Below, piece by piece: positions 1 through 10,199 of a stretch of 64,000 bases of DNA. The stretch comes from Flaveria trinervia. Taxonomy: Eukaryota > Streptophyta > Magnoliopsida > Asterales > Asteraceae. Position 1 is the stretch's first letter. Each line of letters opens with the position of its first letter. The stretch lies in assembly GCA_025506515.1 (NCBI GenBank), contig CM046457.1, positions 4,684,944-4,748,943 on the forward strand, in the 5' to 3' direction. Both the position numbers and the translations under genes were made by a program. A model generated the notes under the pieces. The model saw only the letters and a program-made list of their open reading frames with translations, had not been told where the DNA came from and made no database searches.

Positions 1-294
1 TAGTGTGGTTTTATATATTAGCCACGTTTTCACGAACAAGCAAGTTTCAGGCATGTAAAACTCGATTGATATCATACTGACATACTTTACCTCACTCGAC
101 TTCATATTCATCAGGATTTATGCTTTTAACCGAATCGTGTAAAATTAAGTTGCACAAGAAAACAACATTCCCATCCAATAGGTATGATAACTTAGAAGGT
201 ATTGATACATCATATGCTTGAGTATAAGTTACACACTGATACCTAACAGTTATAAAACAATGACAAACCGCACGATCTTCAGATGGAAGCCTGA

Positions 295-1428
295 TTAGGC
301 GACTGGAGGATGGAGCTCGTGATCTTATGAGGTGTCAACAGCAGTTAGTGGCATGAACGACCACATGGCCATTCCAGGGTAACCAATGATAGGAACCAAC
401 TTATTTCCCATTGCTTGGCTTTGGGCAACTGCAATGGCGGTAGGATATGCAGCTGGGATTACAGGTGGCGGGGCCAAGAAACCGGGTTGTGTGTTCATCG
501 AATTAAGTTGCTCTTCAAGTTTTTCTTTCTCAGCCTTTAGCATCTGCTTCTCATCCCGCAACTCGTTTTTCTCAGACTACACACATCAAGTGGATTAGTT
601 AAGTTGAACATAAAATAAGTACAAGTCGCAAGATGAGCAGGCCAGTAAGGAGTAAAAAGGATTTCAGTTGAAACGGGTCATTTTTTAGTATGGACTAGGT
701 TGGGTTGACCCATTAACATTATTTTTGTGAATAATTAGACTAAAAAAATGATATTATTACAAGTTTGTTATAATCTTTGAACAAAATATTTGGATGGCAT
801 TCAACTTGTTTTATCCATTCAACTCATTTAACTAAATATATTAATTTGACCTAATTGAAATAAAACATGGCACTGGGATCACCTTGAGCTCTTTGATCTT
901 TTCCTGGAGATCTGAATTTGAGTCTTTCAGCTTCCTGGCTTCATTTTTTAATTGAGTCACCATTCGGACAACATCAACCAAAATAGCAGCCTTATCCGTT
1001 TTAGGGGTCCCTCAAGTTCAAGCATTGAAGCCAATTCAACAAACCTAAATGTTATGTCACATTATAAACACTAGTTCTAATGCATTAAGCTGGTGTATGC
1101 TTGCACCTTTGAATCACTGCTGGTACAGCCATAGGGGTTGCTAACATTATAGAAGGGGAATGGGTGTGGATATCAAAACCAACACCTTAGGTGGGCAGAG
1201 AAGATTCCCAACTTTATGGGTATCAACCCCTGTTCTTTCAAATACATACCCTTAAACCAAGCATACTAAAATTATAATATCCATACCCTCAAATCCAAAT
1301 CAGTAGACCAAAACATCCCCTAAAGATTAACAGAGAGCAGTACAACATACTTGTCATTTAGTTTATCCCTTCTCAATTTCTCTCGGCATGCTTTGGAACT
1401 TGTACCACTAGACGGTTCAGCCCTTCCC
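295..1428 (-). pseudogene. ILR3/bHLH115-like bHLH transcription factor, decayed 3' part
   Basis: Three exons are readable on the minus strand with good splice sites. About 1428-1351 encodes the basic region (SKACREKLRRDKLNDK). 1044-883 encodes helix 2 and the start of the leucine zipper (TDKAAILVDVVRMV, then LQEKIKELK). 576-325 encodes the C-terminal part (EKNELRDEK, later YPGMAMWSFMP). Order and motifs match the IVc bHLH group (ILR3, bHLH104, bHLH115), nuclear regulators of iron-deficiency responses. Two lesions are visible. One base is missing near 1003-1012, between the helix-1 segment (FVELASMLE) and the TDKAAI segment, so the frame shifts. A TAA at 325-327 then interrupts the C-terminus ten codons before the family's usual end; the codons beyond it (DHELHPPVA, stop at 295) still match the family tail, so a Gln codon probably became a stop. 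No N-terminal exon was found up to 2070. Probably a pseudogene; a sequencing error at the frameshift is the alternative. Confidence 0.8.
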
Positions 1429-1576
1429 CTGTTGTACACAAGATGGTCACTTTTATGTCAACATAAAAAAATAGAATTTTGCTATATTCTATAGCAGGCT
1501 AAACATGTGTAATCAAGTATTGAAGCTTGTTAGGCAGCTAAATTGATTTCTTTATCTCTTTTGCTGTTAGCATTGT

Positions 1577-2062
1577 CCCAAATTTCATCCATGTTTCAAC
1601 ATCCTCGTACAATTTCCCAAAATTGACTAACCAATTGGCAGAAGCTACACGTAAACAACAACAAAAACCCTAAACTTCTTAAGACTTTTACACCAGAACA
1701 TGAAAAACCCTTACATGATGCTATAATCATCAATCAATTCATGCGAATGTAATCAAATTACATCCATTGCACAATTAACAAAATCAATAACAAATGGACC
1801 CGTACATAGGGTTAAATAAGCAATAAGCAATCCCAAACACCCCTTTAATTAATACTCTTCACATACCCATCTACCTTTTTGGTTTCACAGGACAGTAATT
1901 TAATAGAATTACAAAATAAATCCTAAGCACAAAGCAGTTGTTTAATAACTTCTTTAAGAGACTAAACTCTACAAACCCCAAATTTCATCCACAAGTTTCA
2001 TTATCCTCATACAATTTCACCAAATCGACTAACCAATTGTCAGAACCAACCGTAAAACACAA
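1577..2062. repeat. Imperfect ~90-bp direct repeat upstream of the bHLH relic
   Basis: The stretches at about 1577-1670 and 1978-2062 share the same order of words (AAATTTCATCCA, CTCRTACAATTTC, CTAACCAATTG, ACAACAAAAACCC) with scattered substitutions and small indels. This is a local duplication of non-coding DNA in the expected intron or upstream region of the bHLH relic. No function is apparent. Confidence 0.65.
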
Positions 2063-2529
2063 CAAAACCCTTGAATAATAATATTGTTTGTTTGATGATG
2101 GAAGTTGTTGATTGTCACACCTATTGACAGTTACTGACAAGCATTAATAATGAGCATAAAGCATAGGATGACATTCTATTAGTTCGGGTTGTTTTGGTTC
2201 GGTCGTGGGTAGCACACACAAGCAGGCATACACATACCAGACCTTATGTAGATCCAAGTATTAAGGGTAGTCGTCATTGCTAATGACATCCGTATGGGGA
2301 TCCCATTATTATAAAAATAGTTTATAAAAGATAGTACTTGTTAAATATTTGTAGTCCCAAATAGGTTGTCGATAATTGTAAAAGGTTAGGTTGATTTAAT
2401 TGAAATAGTATGTGCCTATTGATAGCGTTGACTTTAATCTTTGTGGTCAAGCAATGACACTTTTATTGATGTTACCTTAACATCACAAGACATTCAAAAA
2501 GGGAATTCACACATACACGCATCATCAAT

Positions 2530-3010
2530 CACATAACAAGACCAGACGCACGACTCAACCCTCCATTCGCACGAATGGACCTTCAGTCGTACGAATCAGC
2601 TTCATTCGTATGATTGAACCTTCATTCGTGCGACTAAGCATTCAGTCGTACCATGCAACACCCAATCGCACGACTCAACCTCCATACGCATGATTGAACC
2701 TTCATTCGCACGAATCAGCTTCATTCATGCGACTGAACATTCATTCGCCCGACTGTCCTTTCAGTCGTGCGACTCACGCACAATCGCACACAATTCAGCC
2801 GCATTGACTCAATCGCACGCACATTCACTCGCATGGACTCAATCGCACATACATTCAATCGCACACACCCAGTTGCATGACTCAGTCGCACGACACCCCC
2901 AGTCGTGCCACTCAGTCGCGCGGCACACCCAGACGCATGACTCAGTCGCGCGACTCGCCTAGTCGTATGACTCAGTCGCGTGACAGACCCAGTCGTGCAG
3001 ACTGCAAAAT
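2530..3010. repeat. Degenerate TCG(C/T)(A/G)CGAC minisatellite
   Basis: About 480 bp of repeated short words built round CATTCGCACGA, CAGTCGTGCGACT and CAATCGCACGACT, with spacing of roughly 13-17 bases and frequent strand-neutral variants, because the core TCGTACGA is palindromic. It is far more CpG-rich than its flanks. Long apparent reading frames here (Ser/His/Arg-rich) come from the repeat and are not treated as genes. It lies inside the candidate 3' LTR. Confidence 0.8.
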
Positions 3011-3383
3011 CGCGACTGCAGAAGTGCAGAGCAGCCTCCGGCCGCTCCGTGCACGGGTTTTACACCACAAGGACTTCCAGAAATGTTTGTCTAACATGTC
3101 TAAGCAAGAAGCACACCCAAAAGCACAACACACGCACCCACACGACCTCATGCGCTCGGATGAATCCGAGCACCCGAAACCCTAGAAAACACAGAAGTGA
3201 AAACGAGCAATAAACAAGACAACCAAGGTTTTCTACCTGCTAGAAGTAAGTATTCACAATGATAACCAAGAATTGACGGTGAAAACGCAACAAACATGAC
3301 GGATTTTGGTGCTAGATCGAGAGAAAAATGGAGAAGAAGGTCAAGAAGAAGGTAAGAATGAGGAGGCTAGGGCTGGTAAGGGG

Positions 3384-3391
3384 TTTATATA
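3384..3391 (-). promoter_or_regulatory. TATA box of the candidate LTR
   Basis: TATATAAA on the minus strand, about 380 bp into the candidate 3' LTR and followed by a pyrimidine-rich stretch. This fits the U3/R junction of an LTR. Inferred from motif and position only. Confidence 0.4.
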
Positions 3392-3771
3392 CCCAGCCCT
3401 AGTTTCGCAAAATGACATGTTTAGTCCCCGCACTTTGCCCCCGAGTTCCCAAATTTTGTTTCGGTTGAAACGACGTTAATTAGGCTTGTTTTATTAATGA
3501 TGAAAGACGTAGTTAATGATATTTGTAACCTTGAAAATGGTTTTATTTGTGACATTAATTTTATATAAAATGGTGCGTTTAATGATAACGGGGGGCAATT
3601 TTCAGAAAAAGTTTTAAGATGATGACAACACAGGCAACGATAGCACAAGCACAAGGATAACCAAGCAAACAAATATGATATCCACATAGATGGGTTACAA
3701 GGATGAGGAATGACCAATAACAAATTTAACAAAACACGTCAAATGACGGACCTTTGGTGATGGATGTCACA

Positions 3772-4305
3772 GTATCCCCCAGTTGAGGGAATTTCGTCCT
3801 GAAATTCAACTGGTGCTAGGTCCAAATTGTGAGTTGTGTAGTTCTTTTCGTGCACTTTAAGTTGTCGCGATGCGTAGGCAATTACCTTGTCTCTTTGCAT
3901 TAGTACACATCCCAATCCTTGATGTGAAGCATCGCAGTATACCACAAAATCACCAGTTCCGTCGGGGAGGGACAGTATTGGTGCGTTGCACAGCTTTTCT
4001 TTCAACGTCTGGAAAGCTCGTTCTTGTGCATGTCCCCAATCAAACTTCTTGTCTTTCTGGGTTAGCAGAGTTAACGGTTGAGCGATCTTCAAAATGTTCG
4101 CAATAAAACGACAGTAGTATCCGACCAATCCTAGGAATTGCCGTGATTCTGAGGGTGTTTGGGGTGCATCCCATTTCTTCACAGCCTCAATCTTACCGGG
4201 GTCCACATGAATTCCATCCTTGTTAACCACATGACCCAAAAAATTCACTTCTCGAAGCCAGAATTCACACTTCAAGAATTTGGCAAAAAGTTTCTCTTCC
4301 CGCAA
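3772..4305 (-). pseudogene. Ty3/gypsy RNase H fragment fused to the pol terminus
   Basis: The frame carries the RT connection region (FLGHVV, ESRQFLGLVGYYCRFI) and the start of RNase H (FVVYCDASHQGLGCVLMQ, with the first catalytic Asp in YCDAS, then VIAYASRQLK). Shortly after the NYTTHNLDLA block, which normally leads into the rest of RNase H, the frame instead reads the short tail that precedes the polypurine tract. The remainder of RNase H and all of the integrase are therefore deleted, with an end point near 3790. The open frame runs on to 3739, inside the LTR. Confidence 0.85.
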
Positions 4306-4329
4306 CAGTTCTAGAATTGCTCGAAGGTG

Positions 4330-5109
4330 TTATTCGTGATCCTCTTTCGAAAGGGAGTATATAAGTATGTCGTCTATGAATACGATCACGAACTTATCAA
4401 GATAAGGCTTGCACACCCGATTCATCAAATCCATAAAGACAGCTGGTGCATTGGTCAACCCGAACGGCATGACCAAGAACTCATTGTGCCCGTAACGAGT
4501 TCTAAATGTTGTTTTCGGAATGTCGTCCTCGAATACTCTTAGCTGCTGATATCCAGATCGAAGGTCGATCTTAGAGAAATACGAGGCTCCTTGCAACTGA
4601 TCAAACAGGTTGTCGATTCTAGGGAGAGGATATCGATTCTTCACAGTCAATTTGTTCAACTCCCTATAGTCGATACACATACAGAACGACCCATCCTTCT
4701 TCTTGACAAATAATACCGGTGCTCCCCACGGTGAGTGACTCGGTCGAATAAAACCTTTCTCCAACAGTTCCTGTAGTTGACTGGACAGCTCTTGCATCTC
4801 GGAGGGTGCTAACCGATACGGCGTCTTTGCTACCGGCGTAGCTCCAGGAACTAACTCTACACAGAATTCCACCTGTCGTGGAGGAGGCAACCCAGATAAG
4901 TTATGAGGAAACACCTCTGGGTAATCCCGTACAATCGGAATGTCTGTCAATTTCGTCTCTTCTTCCTTGTTTTCTACCACATGAGCCAGAAGAGCATAGC
5001 ACTGTTTTCGTAGACTTTGGCGTGCTTTCATGCAGTAGATAAGCTTCAAGTTCTTTCCCGGTCGCTCTCCTTGTATTCTGAGTACTTTCCCGTCTGACAT
5101 GGAATCCAC
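4330..5109 (-). pseudogene. Ty3/gypsy reverse transcriptase
   Basis: A 260-residue open stretch with the canonical RT blocks in order: GFIRPSHSPWGAPVLFVKKKD, DYRELNKLTVKNRYPLPRID, FSKIDLRSGYQQL, MPFGLTNAPAVF and the catalytic FIDDILIYS. It is one of the best-preserved parts of the element. The frame breaks at the 3' end (4330-4305), and upstream it overlaps the protease frame in another phase, so it cannot make a complete polyprotein. Confidence 0.9.
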
Positions 5110-5400
5110 ACTACTTTATCTCGGCAAACAATCTCAGCTCCATGCTTTGACAACCAATCCATTCCTACTATTACGTCGAAGCTTCCTAACTCAAAGGGTA
5201 TCAAATCTATGTTAAAGACCTTGTCTTTCAATATCAGGGTGAAATTCTTAATAATCTCATCTGCCTGTTCGACCCTACCATTTGCCATTTCTATGGAGTA
5301 ACTAGTTTCCAGTCTACTAGCACTCAAATCAAGCATTTGCACAAACTCAAAAGATATAAAACTATTGTCTGCCCGAGTATCAAATAATATAGATGCAAAG
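5046..5400 (-). pseudogene. Ty3/gypsy aspartic protease remnant
   Basis: The segment has the retropepsin layout: an active-site-like LFDTRADNSFIS at about 5380-5345, then ANGR, FNIDLIPFELGSFDVIVGMDWL and the CRDK turn. The conserved active-site triplet D-T/S-G reads DTR here: the Gly codon has become Arg, which should abolish activity. It joins the RT frame out of phase near 5046-5109. Confidence 0.75.
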
Positions 5401-5441
5401 TGATTATTGAGTAAGTGCGTACCTGTGACAACGTTCAGATC

Positions 5442-6830
5442 CTAACGGGCATCATTAGCTCCAATGACGAAGGCACAACCCCTTGCAGCATTACCTTGAT
5501 TTCCTTGGCCTTGAGTACCTGCTATGGCCATTATCTGCTGATGGTTGTTTCCTTGCTGACCCGGTGCCCTATTCAGTCGGGGGCACATGTTTCTGAAGTG
5601 GTCGAGGCCTCCACATTCATAGCAAGCCTTGGCATTCTCGGCGGGGTTAACTGCGTTGATGGGTGCCACCAGGTTTGGCGCTACTTTGCAATCTCTCGCT
5701 TGATGCCCCGGGCGTCTGCAGTTCAAACACACCTGGCATGGCACTGCTGGGGGATGATGAAGGTTGCACCTGTCACATCTCGGGTGCGGCCCAGCATATT
5801 CCTTCTTTCCTTGAGTCACGACCATAAAATTTCGGGTCATCTTAGCCTCTTATCAACTTTCCGGTACTTGACCGGTTCGTTTCCCCAGCTTCCTTCCTTT
5901 TCTCTGCTCCCCTACCCAATACTCCGTTCTTATCATCTCATCAGTGAGAGCTCCAGCCTTCAGAATTGCGCTCTGGATTGTAGGAGGAGCAGCTGCAGTT
6001 ACCATTGCCCGGATTTGAGGCGCGAGTCCCCAAATGTACCTTTCAATCCTCTTAGATTCCGGAGTGACTAGGTGTGGAACTAGTCTAGCTAGCTCGTGGA
6101 ATCGGTCAGTATAAGCTGCATGTCCACCCCCACCATAGCATGATTCCAGAATTCATGCTCAAGTTTCTACATCTCGTTGAGGGGCAGTATTCCTCAGTAA
6201 TCAGGGCTTTGAATTCATCCCAAGTCATCTGCATCGTAGATTCCCTTCCTCTAGCTTGAACCTGGGTGTTCTACCAGGTTAGTGCTCTGCCTTGCAGTGA
6301 GCACGTAACATACTTGATTCTTTGGCTGTCGAGGCATTCACTGATGTCAATCACTACCTCCATCTTTTCAAGCCATCTAGTCGGGGCTATCGCCCCACCT
6401 TTCCCATCGAATTCCTGGGGCTTACAGGCCACAAATTCCTTGTAAGAACAGCCCCGTTTGGTATTAGCAACCCCAGTCTCATTATCAGTTCTAGTTTCAT
6501 TACCGGCTGTACCACCATTCCCGGTCTCCTGGTTGCTTTCATTCCCAGTCGGGTTCCCATTATCCTCATTCTCATTGCCACCAACTCCCTGGTGGTTTTG
6601 TTGTTGAAGAACGTCGCTCACCTGAGCTACAATAGTTGGAATCAGGGCAGCCAATTGCTGCGCAATCAAAGCAGCCATATCAGAGTCTCCAACCCCTTGA
6701 GTATTTCTAGAAGGGCCTTCACTTGCTCTCGGAGGTCTACCTCTGCCTCTGCCTCTGCCCCTCGGGGCTTCACTTCCGCTACTATTGCTGCGGTTAGATC
6801 TTCGAGGCGGCGTGTTCTATTCATAAAAGA
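5442..6830 (-). pseudogene. Ty3/gypsy gag with CCHC zinc knuckle
   Basis: The N-terminal part (6678-6271, MAALIAQQLAALIPTIVAQV) leads to the conserved CKPQEFDGKGG and WLEKMEVVIDISEC capsid-like blocks. The C-terminal part (5840-5442) has CDRCNLHH, CLNCRRPGHQARDC and CYECGGLDHFRNMCP zinc knuckles. Between them the frame is broken by an in-frame TAG after ALTW (W to stop), at least one frameshift and a later stop. An Arg/Gly-rich N-terminal extension (6830-6680) is open but lacks an in-frame ATG. Gag would package element RNA in the cytoplasm; this copy cannot. Confidence 0.8.
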
Positions 6831-7485
6831 GGTAACATATAAGCTTTAGTCACTTTAAGATACACAGGTACTCCACTTATCAAGTTCCAATGTTTCATGT
6901 TCCGGTCGGTCAAGATCACCATGCAGCCCATTTCAAGCATATTCTCGGTATACCGGTCATGTTTATATATAGGGTTCCCCGCAGCGTTCCCAGCACACCC
7001 ACGATGTACCGAGAATGATGCCCGATCCAGTTACATGACATCCGACTTTCCTTTACATCATATCCATAATAATCCATCAAGTCAACTGAAAGCCCAAGCA
7101 TGTAATCACATATAGTCTGGCGGAGGTTGTCTTTCTCGCGTCCTTGAAAGGACTCAGACATAGCCTCCTCGGGTCGGTCTCAGCATCCGAGGTTAAGCAC
7201 AATATGATCAATGAAGATCTCTTCGGGTCTCAATACCCGAATTTGATTATGATAACTTGGCGCGCAGAGGGAACGAAAGATCCAATAGAAAGCATATCAT
7301 AAGGGACGAGCACAAGGGCTCAAGCACATGGTGAAAGATCACAAAACAGAAGGATAACCAAACATGTAAAGAGGAACACATACACGAGATATATAAATGC
7401 ACACAAGCTTTATCATTCAAATCTACATGAAGGTTCCTAGGTTATAGTCTAGGTCAAGTGTAATTGCCTAATTCTCTATAACCAA

Positions 7486-7499
7486 TGGCTTTGATACCA
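7486..7499 (-). other. Primer-binding site (initiator tRNA-Met type)
   Basis: Minus-strand TGGTATCAAAGCCA lies three bases inside the ...GTGTGACA border at 7503. It matches the usual plant TGGTATCAGAGC primer-binding site with one change. This fixes the element's orientation and marks 7503 as the inner edge of its 5' LTR. Confidence 0.8.
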
Positions 7500-7502
7500 G
7501 TC

Positions 7503-8823
7503 TGTCACACCCCCGCTAAACGGAAACACGGGGATGTAACGAGATGGGATCGTCATAACACATGGTATACATCAAAGAAGCAATATAATAATGATGACAA
7601 GCGTGTCATGACGACGCCCGACACAAATGGAGACTTGTGCCGTGCTTAGTCAATAACCACGATAGCATAGCCATAAGCAAAGCATAATAAAGATCACATA
7701 AGCATAAATGATAACTTTCCCACAACCCGAGAACAAGTATCCAAAAGATCATGTTTAAGCAATACAAGATTATGATTACAAAAATGCGTCCTAGGGTCTC
7801 CTCTAAAAGGCAGCACTCCTAGATCTTCAATTACCTTGATCACCTAAAAAGAGATGCTCAAAACGGTCAACATAATTGTTGGCGAGCTTCGCAAGTTTTA
7901 AGTAATAAAGATGTTAAGATGAAAACAGTAAGTAAGTTTAATAAGAGCTACCGCAACTACACTTATGTATAGGCTGTTTTACCAGTTATAAATAGCTACA
8001 GCCAAACCTATTCATCGTTCCACACGAGAATTGATGGCTGTAAAGAAAGCATTCCCAAAGCATAAATAGTTTAATATGACGTAGCAAGATCCACAAAGCG
8101 CATACGTACAGATTACAACTAAACCAATCCTTAGGTCCCATTATCAGGATTAATGGCTGTATCTTTCAATACAACCATTAATCCCGGTATGGGACCTAAG
8201 GATTGGTTTGGTTGTAATATGTATGTATGCGCTTTGTGGATCTTCCTACGTCATATTAAACTATTTACGCTTTGGGAATGCTTTCTTTACAGCCATCAAT
8301 TCCCGTGTGGAACCGATGAATAGGTTTGGCTGTAGCTATTTATAACTGGTAAAATAGCCTATACATAAGTGTAGTAGCTCTTATTAACTTACTTACTGTT
8401 TTCATCTTAACATCTTTTATTACTTAAAACCTGCAAAGCTCACCAACAATTATGTTGACCGTTTTGAGCATCTCTTTTCGGGTGATCAAGGTAATTGAAG
8501 ATCTACGAGTGTTGCCTTTTAGAGGAGACCATAGGATGCATTTTTGTAATCATTAATCTTGTATTGCTTAAACATGATCTTTTGGATACTTGTTCCCAGG
8601 TTGTGAGAAAGTTATCATTATGCTTATGTGATCTTTATTATGCTTTGCTTATGGCTATGCCGTCGTGGTTATTGACTAAGCACGACACAAGTCCCCATTT
8701 GTGTCGGGCGTCGTCATGACACGTTTGTCATCATTATTATATTGCTTCTCTGATGTATACCATGTGTTATGACGATCCCGTCTCGTTACATCCCCGTGTT
8801 TCCGCTTTAGCGGGGGTGTGACA
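7503..8823. repeat. 1.32-kb near-perfect palindrome of LTR sequence
   Basis: The block begins TGTCACACCCCCGC and ends GCGGGGGTGTGACA, and the two arms mirror each other over their full length (about 655 bp each) with only scattered differences. The centre is near 8163 (GTATCTTTCAATAC flanked by ATTAATGGCT and its inverse). The left arm ends at the primer-binding site, so it is the 3' part of the 5' LTR; the right arm is an inverted copy. Words such as CTCACCAACAATTATGTTGACC also occur in diverged form in the 25313-27996 LTR, placing both in related gypsy families. Confidence 0.9.
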
Positions 8824-8945
8824 TTGATGGTGTGTGTTTTCACGTTGAATAATAATATTGTTTGTTCGATGATGGAAGTTGTTCAGGATGATGTTATTTG
8901 GATAAATGTCATCAAAAGCCCATGTTCTGACGTGTAGACTGAGTA

Positions 8946-9349
8946 CTATAGGTGGGCATAATTTATAACCGAGATCGGACCGACCTGGACCTGATGGGAG
9001 GTATACCCGAGCTGGACCCGTTTAAACTCGTAAGGTTGGAACCAGTTTTAGATTTTGAGTTTTTTAGCATACCCGAACCAAACCTGACCTGTTTGAATCC
9101 GAGTTGAACCCGGTATTGGACACACACAATAAAAAAAAGAAGAAAAAAAACTAAACCCGTTATTGGACCCTGTTCCGAACCCGACCCGACTATACTCGAG
9201 TATAGCGGGTAGGGTTTTCAAGTAAGTGAACCCAACCTGGGTTCATACCCAATTTCGCCTCAACCCGGGTACAAAAATACCTGGTTAGGCCGAACCCGGA
9301 TTGTACTCGGTTTCGGGTACGACCCAATACCCGTTTTGCCCACCTCTAG
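8946..9349. mobile_element. Small hAT-like MITE (AGGTGGGCA termini)
   Basis: The ends are inverted: CTATAGGTGGGCA on the left and TGCCCACCTCTAG on the right. The interior is a degenerate run of CCCGAACCCG / GGGTTCGGG words typical of a widespread plant MITE class. No convincing 8-bp target duplication was found. No coding capacity. Confidence 0.6.
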
Positions 9350-9829
9350 TCTGACATGTAGCTAGAGAAATGAGTGAATAAAAAATGAAATTAACTAGAA
9401 ATTAGGTGCAATGCGGTGTGAATTTTGATACGCACGTTGTGTCGGTGAGATTAACGTGATTTATAGTTTGGTGGTAAGTAGTGTGTTCTATAACCAGATG
9501 GTTATGGATTTAAATCCTATAGTATGAAGCTTTGATGATTATCTTTCTGGTAACAGAAATTGTTGATTTGTTGTTTTATAAAAAATTCTCCATCAAAAAG
9601 AAAGTAGATAAAAGAAGAGTATGAAAAAAGGTAATGAGCGTATGTTATCGAAGAAATCAAATTAGTAAAAGAATTAATGTGTTTAAAACGTATATTTTAT
9701 ATAGTACAAAAAACAAAGTTAAAGCTTTAGATAGTTTGAGGCTTTATTTGAAAAATAAGTGGTGGGGTCAAATTAAAGGTTTACAAAGTTGAGCGTGTAT
9801 TTTTTAAAATTAGTTATGGTAGATGGCAA

Positions 9830-10190
9830 ATGCCTTCTTTTGTCGGTGTAGCCCTAGGAACCAGAGCATTGATTGCGCTATGTACACTAATTCACAAACC
9901 TCGTGTGGGGCTAATCGTATTCATTTCCCATCTAAGAGAACTCAGAAGACAAAGAAAGATTAGTGTAACACAACTAGGAGCGAAAGGTACACGACTTAGT
10001 TTTGAAAGATATGGCACTAAAAGTTATAGACCTGGTCGTCTTTCATATCGAGCCCTTGAAGCAGGGCGTCGAGCTAGAATTAGACAATTCCATTGTACTA
10101 TGAGCAGAAAATTCCGAATAAATGGTAAAATATAGGTAAGAGTTCTCACTCAAATCTCCTTATTACTAGGAAACCTACAGAATTCAAAAC
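9830..10190 (+). pseudogene. rpl16: Mitochondrial-type rpl16 (ribosomal protein L16) fragment
   Basis: The frame 9830-10132 contains GAKGTRLSFERYGTKS, GRLSYRALEAGRRA and FHCTMSRKFRINGKI, which follow plant mitochondrial L16 (large-subunit protein near the peptidyl-transferase centre) rather than plastid L16. Immediately after NGKI the conserved Trp codon reads TAG (10132-10134), and the following codons (VRV, GKPT-like) continue only with an extra base, so the copy is broken. The first ~35 residues do not match L16 and could be unrelated sequence. It may be a nuclear insertion of mitochondrial DNA or a dead nuclear-transferred copy; the divergence favours an old event. Confidence 0.65.
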
Positions 10191-10199
10191 ATATATTAC

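Larger units (their letters stand above)
2113..3771 (-). repeat. Candidate 3' LTR of the gypsy element
   Basis: On the minus strand this block starts with TGTGACATCC directly after a polypurine tract (AACTGGGGGATAC, 3784-3772) and ends with GGTGTGACA at 2113, next to the TTGAT target-site duplication. TG...CA borders, a TATATAAA box (3391-3384) and the position after pol support an LTR of about 1.66 kb. It contains a degenerate TCG-rich minisatellite. It does not match the sequence at the other end of the element, so the assignment rests on position and borders. Confidence 0.6.
2113..8823 (-). mobile_element. Decayed Ty3/gypsy LTR retrotransposon with unequal ends
   Basis: The element reads on the minus strand: palindromic 5' end (8823-7503), primer-binding site, gag, protease, reverse transcriptase, partial RNase H, polypurine tract, then a 1.66-kb 3' LTR candidate (3771-2113). 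Both outer ends are ...GGTGTGACA pointing outward, and the 5-bp word TTGAT lies immediately outside each (2108-2112 and 8824-8828), which fits a target-site duplication. The rest of RNase H, the integrase and any chromodomain are missing: the frame jumps from RNase H into the pol terminus next to the polypurine tract. The two terminal regions do not resemble each other except at their tips, so this is not a simple intact element. It is non-autonomous, with several stops and frameshifts. Confidence 0.8.

Noticed and set aside
2690..3213. Three overlapping His/Ser/Arg-rich frames
   Set aside because: They follow the period of the CpG-rich minisatellite in several phases; there is no start context or domain.
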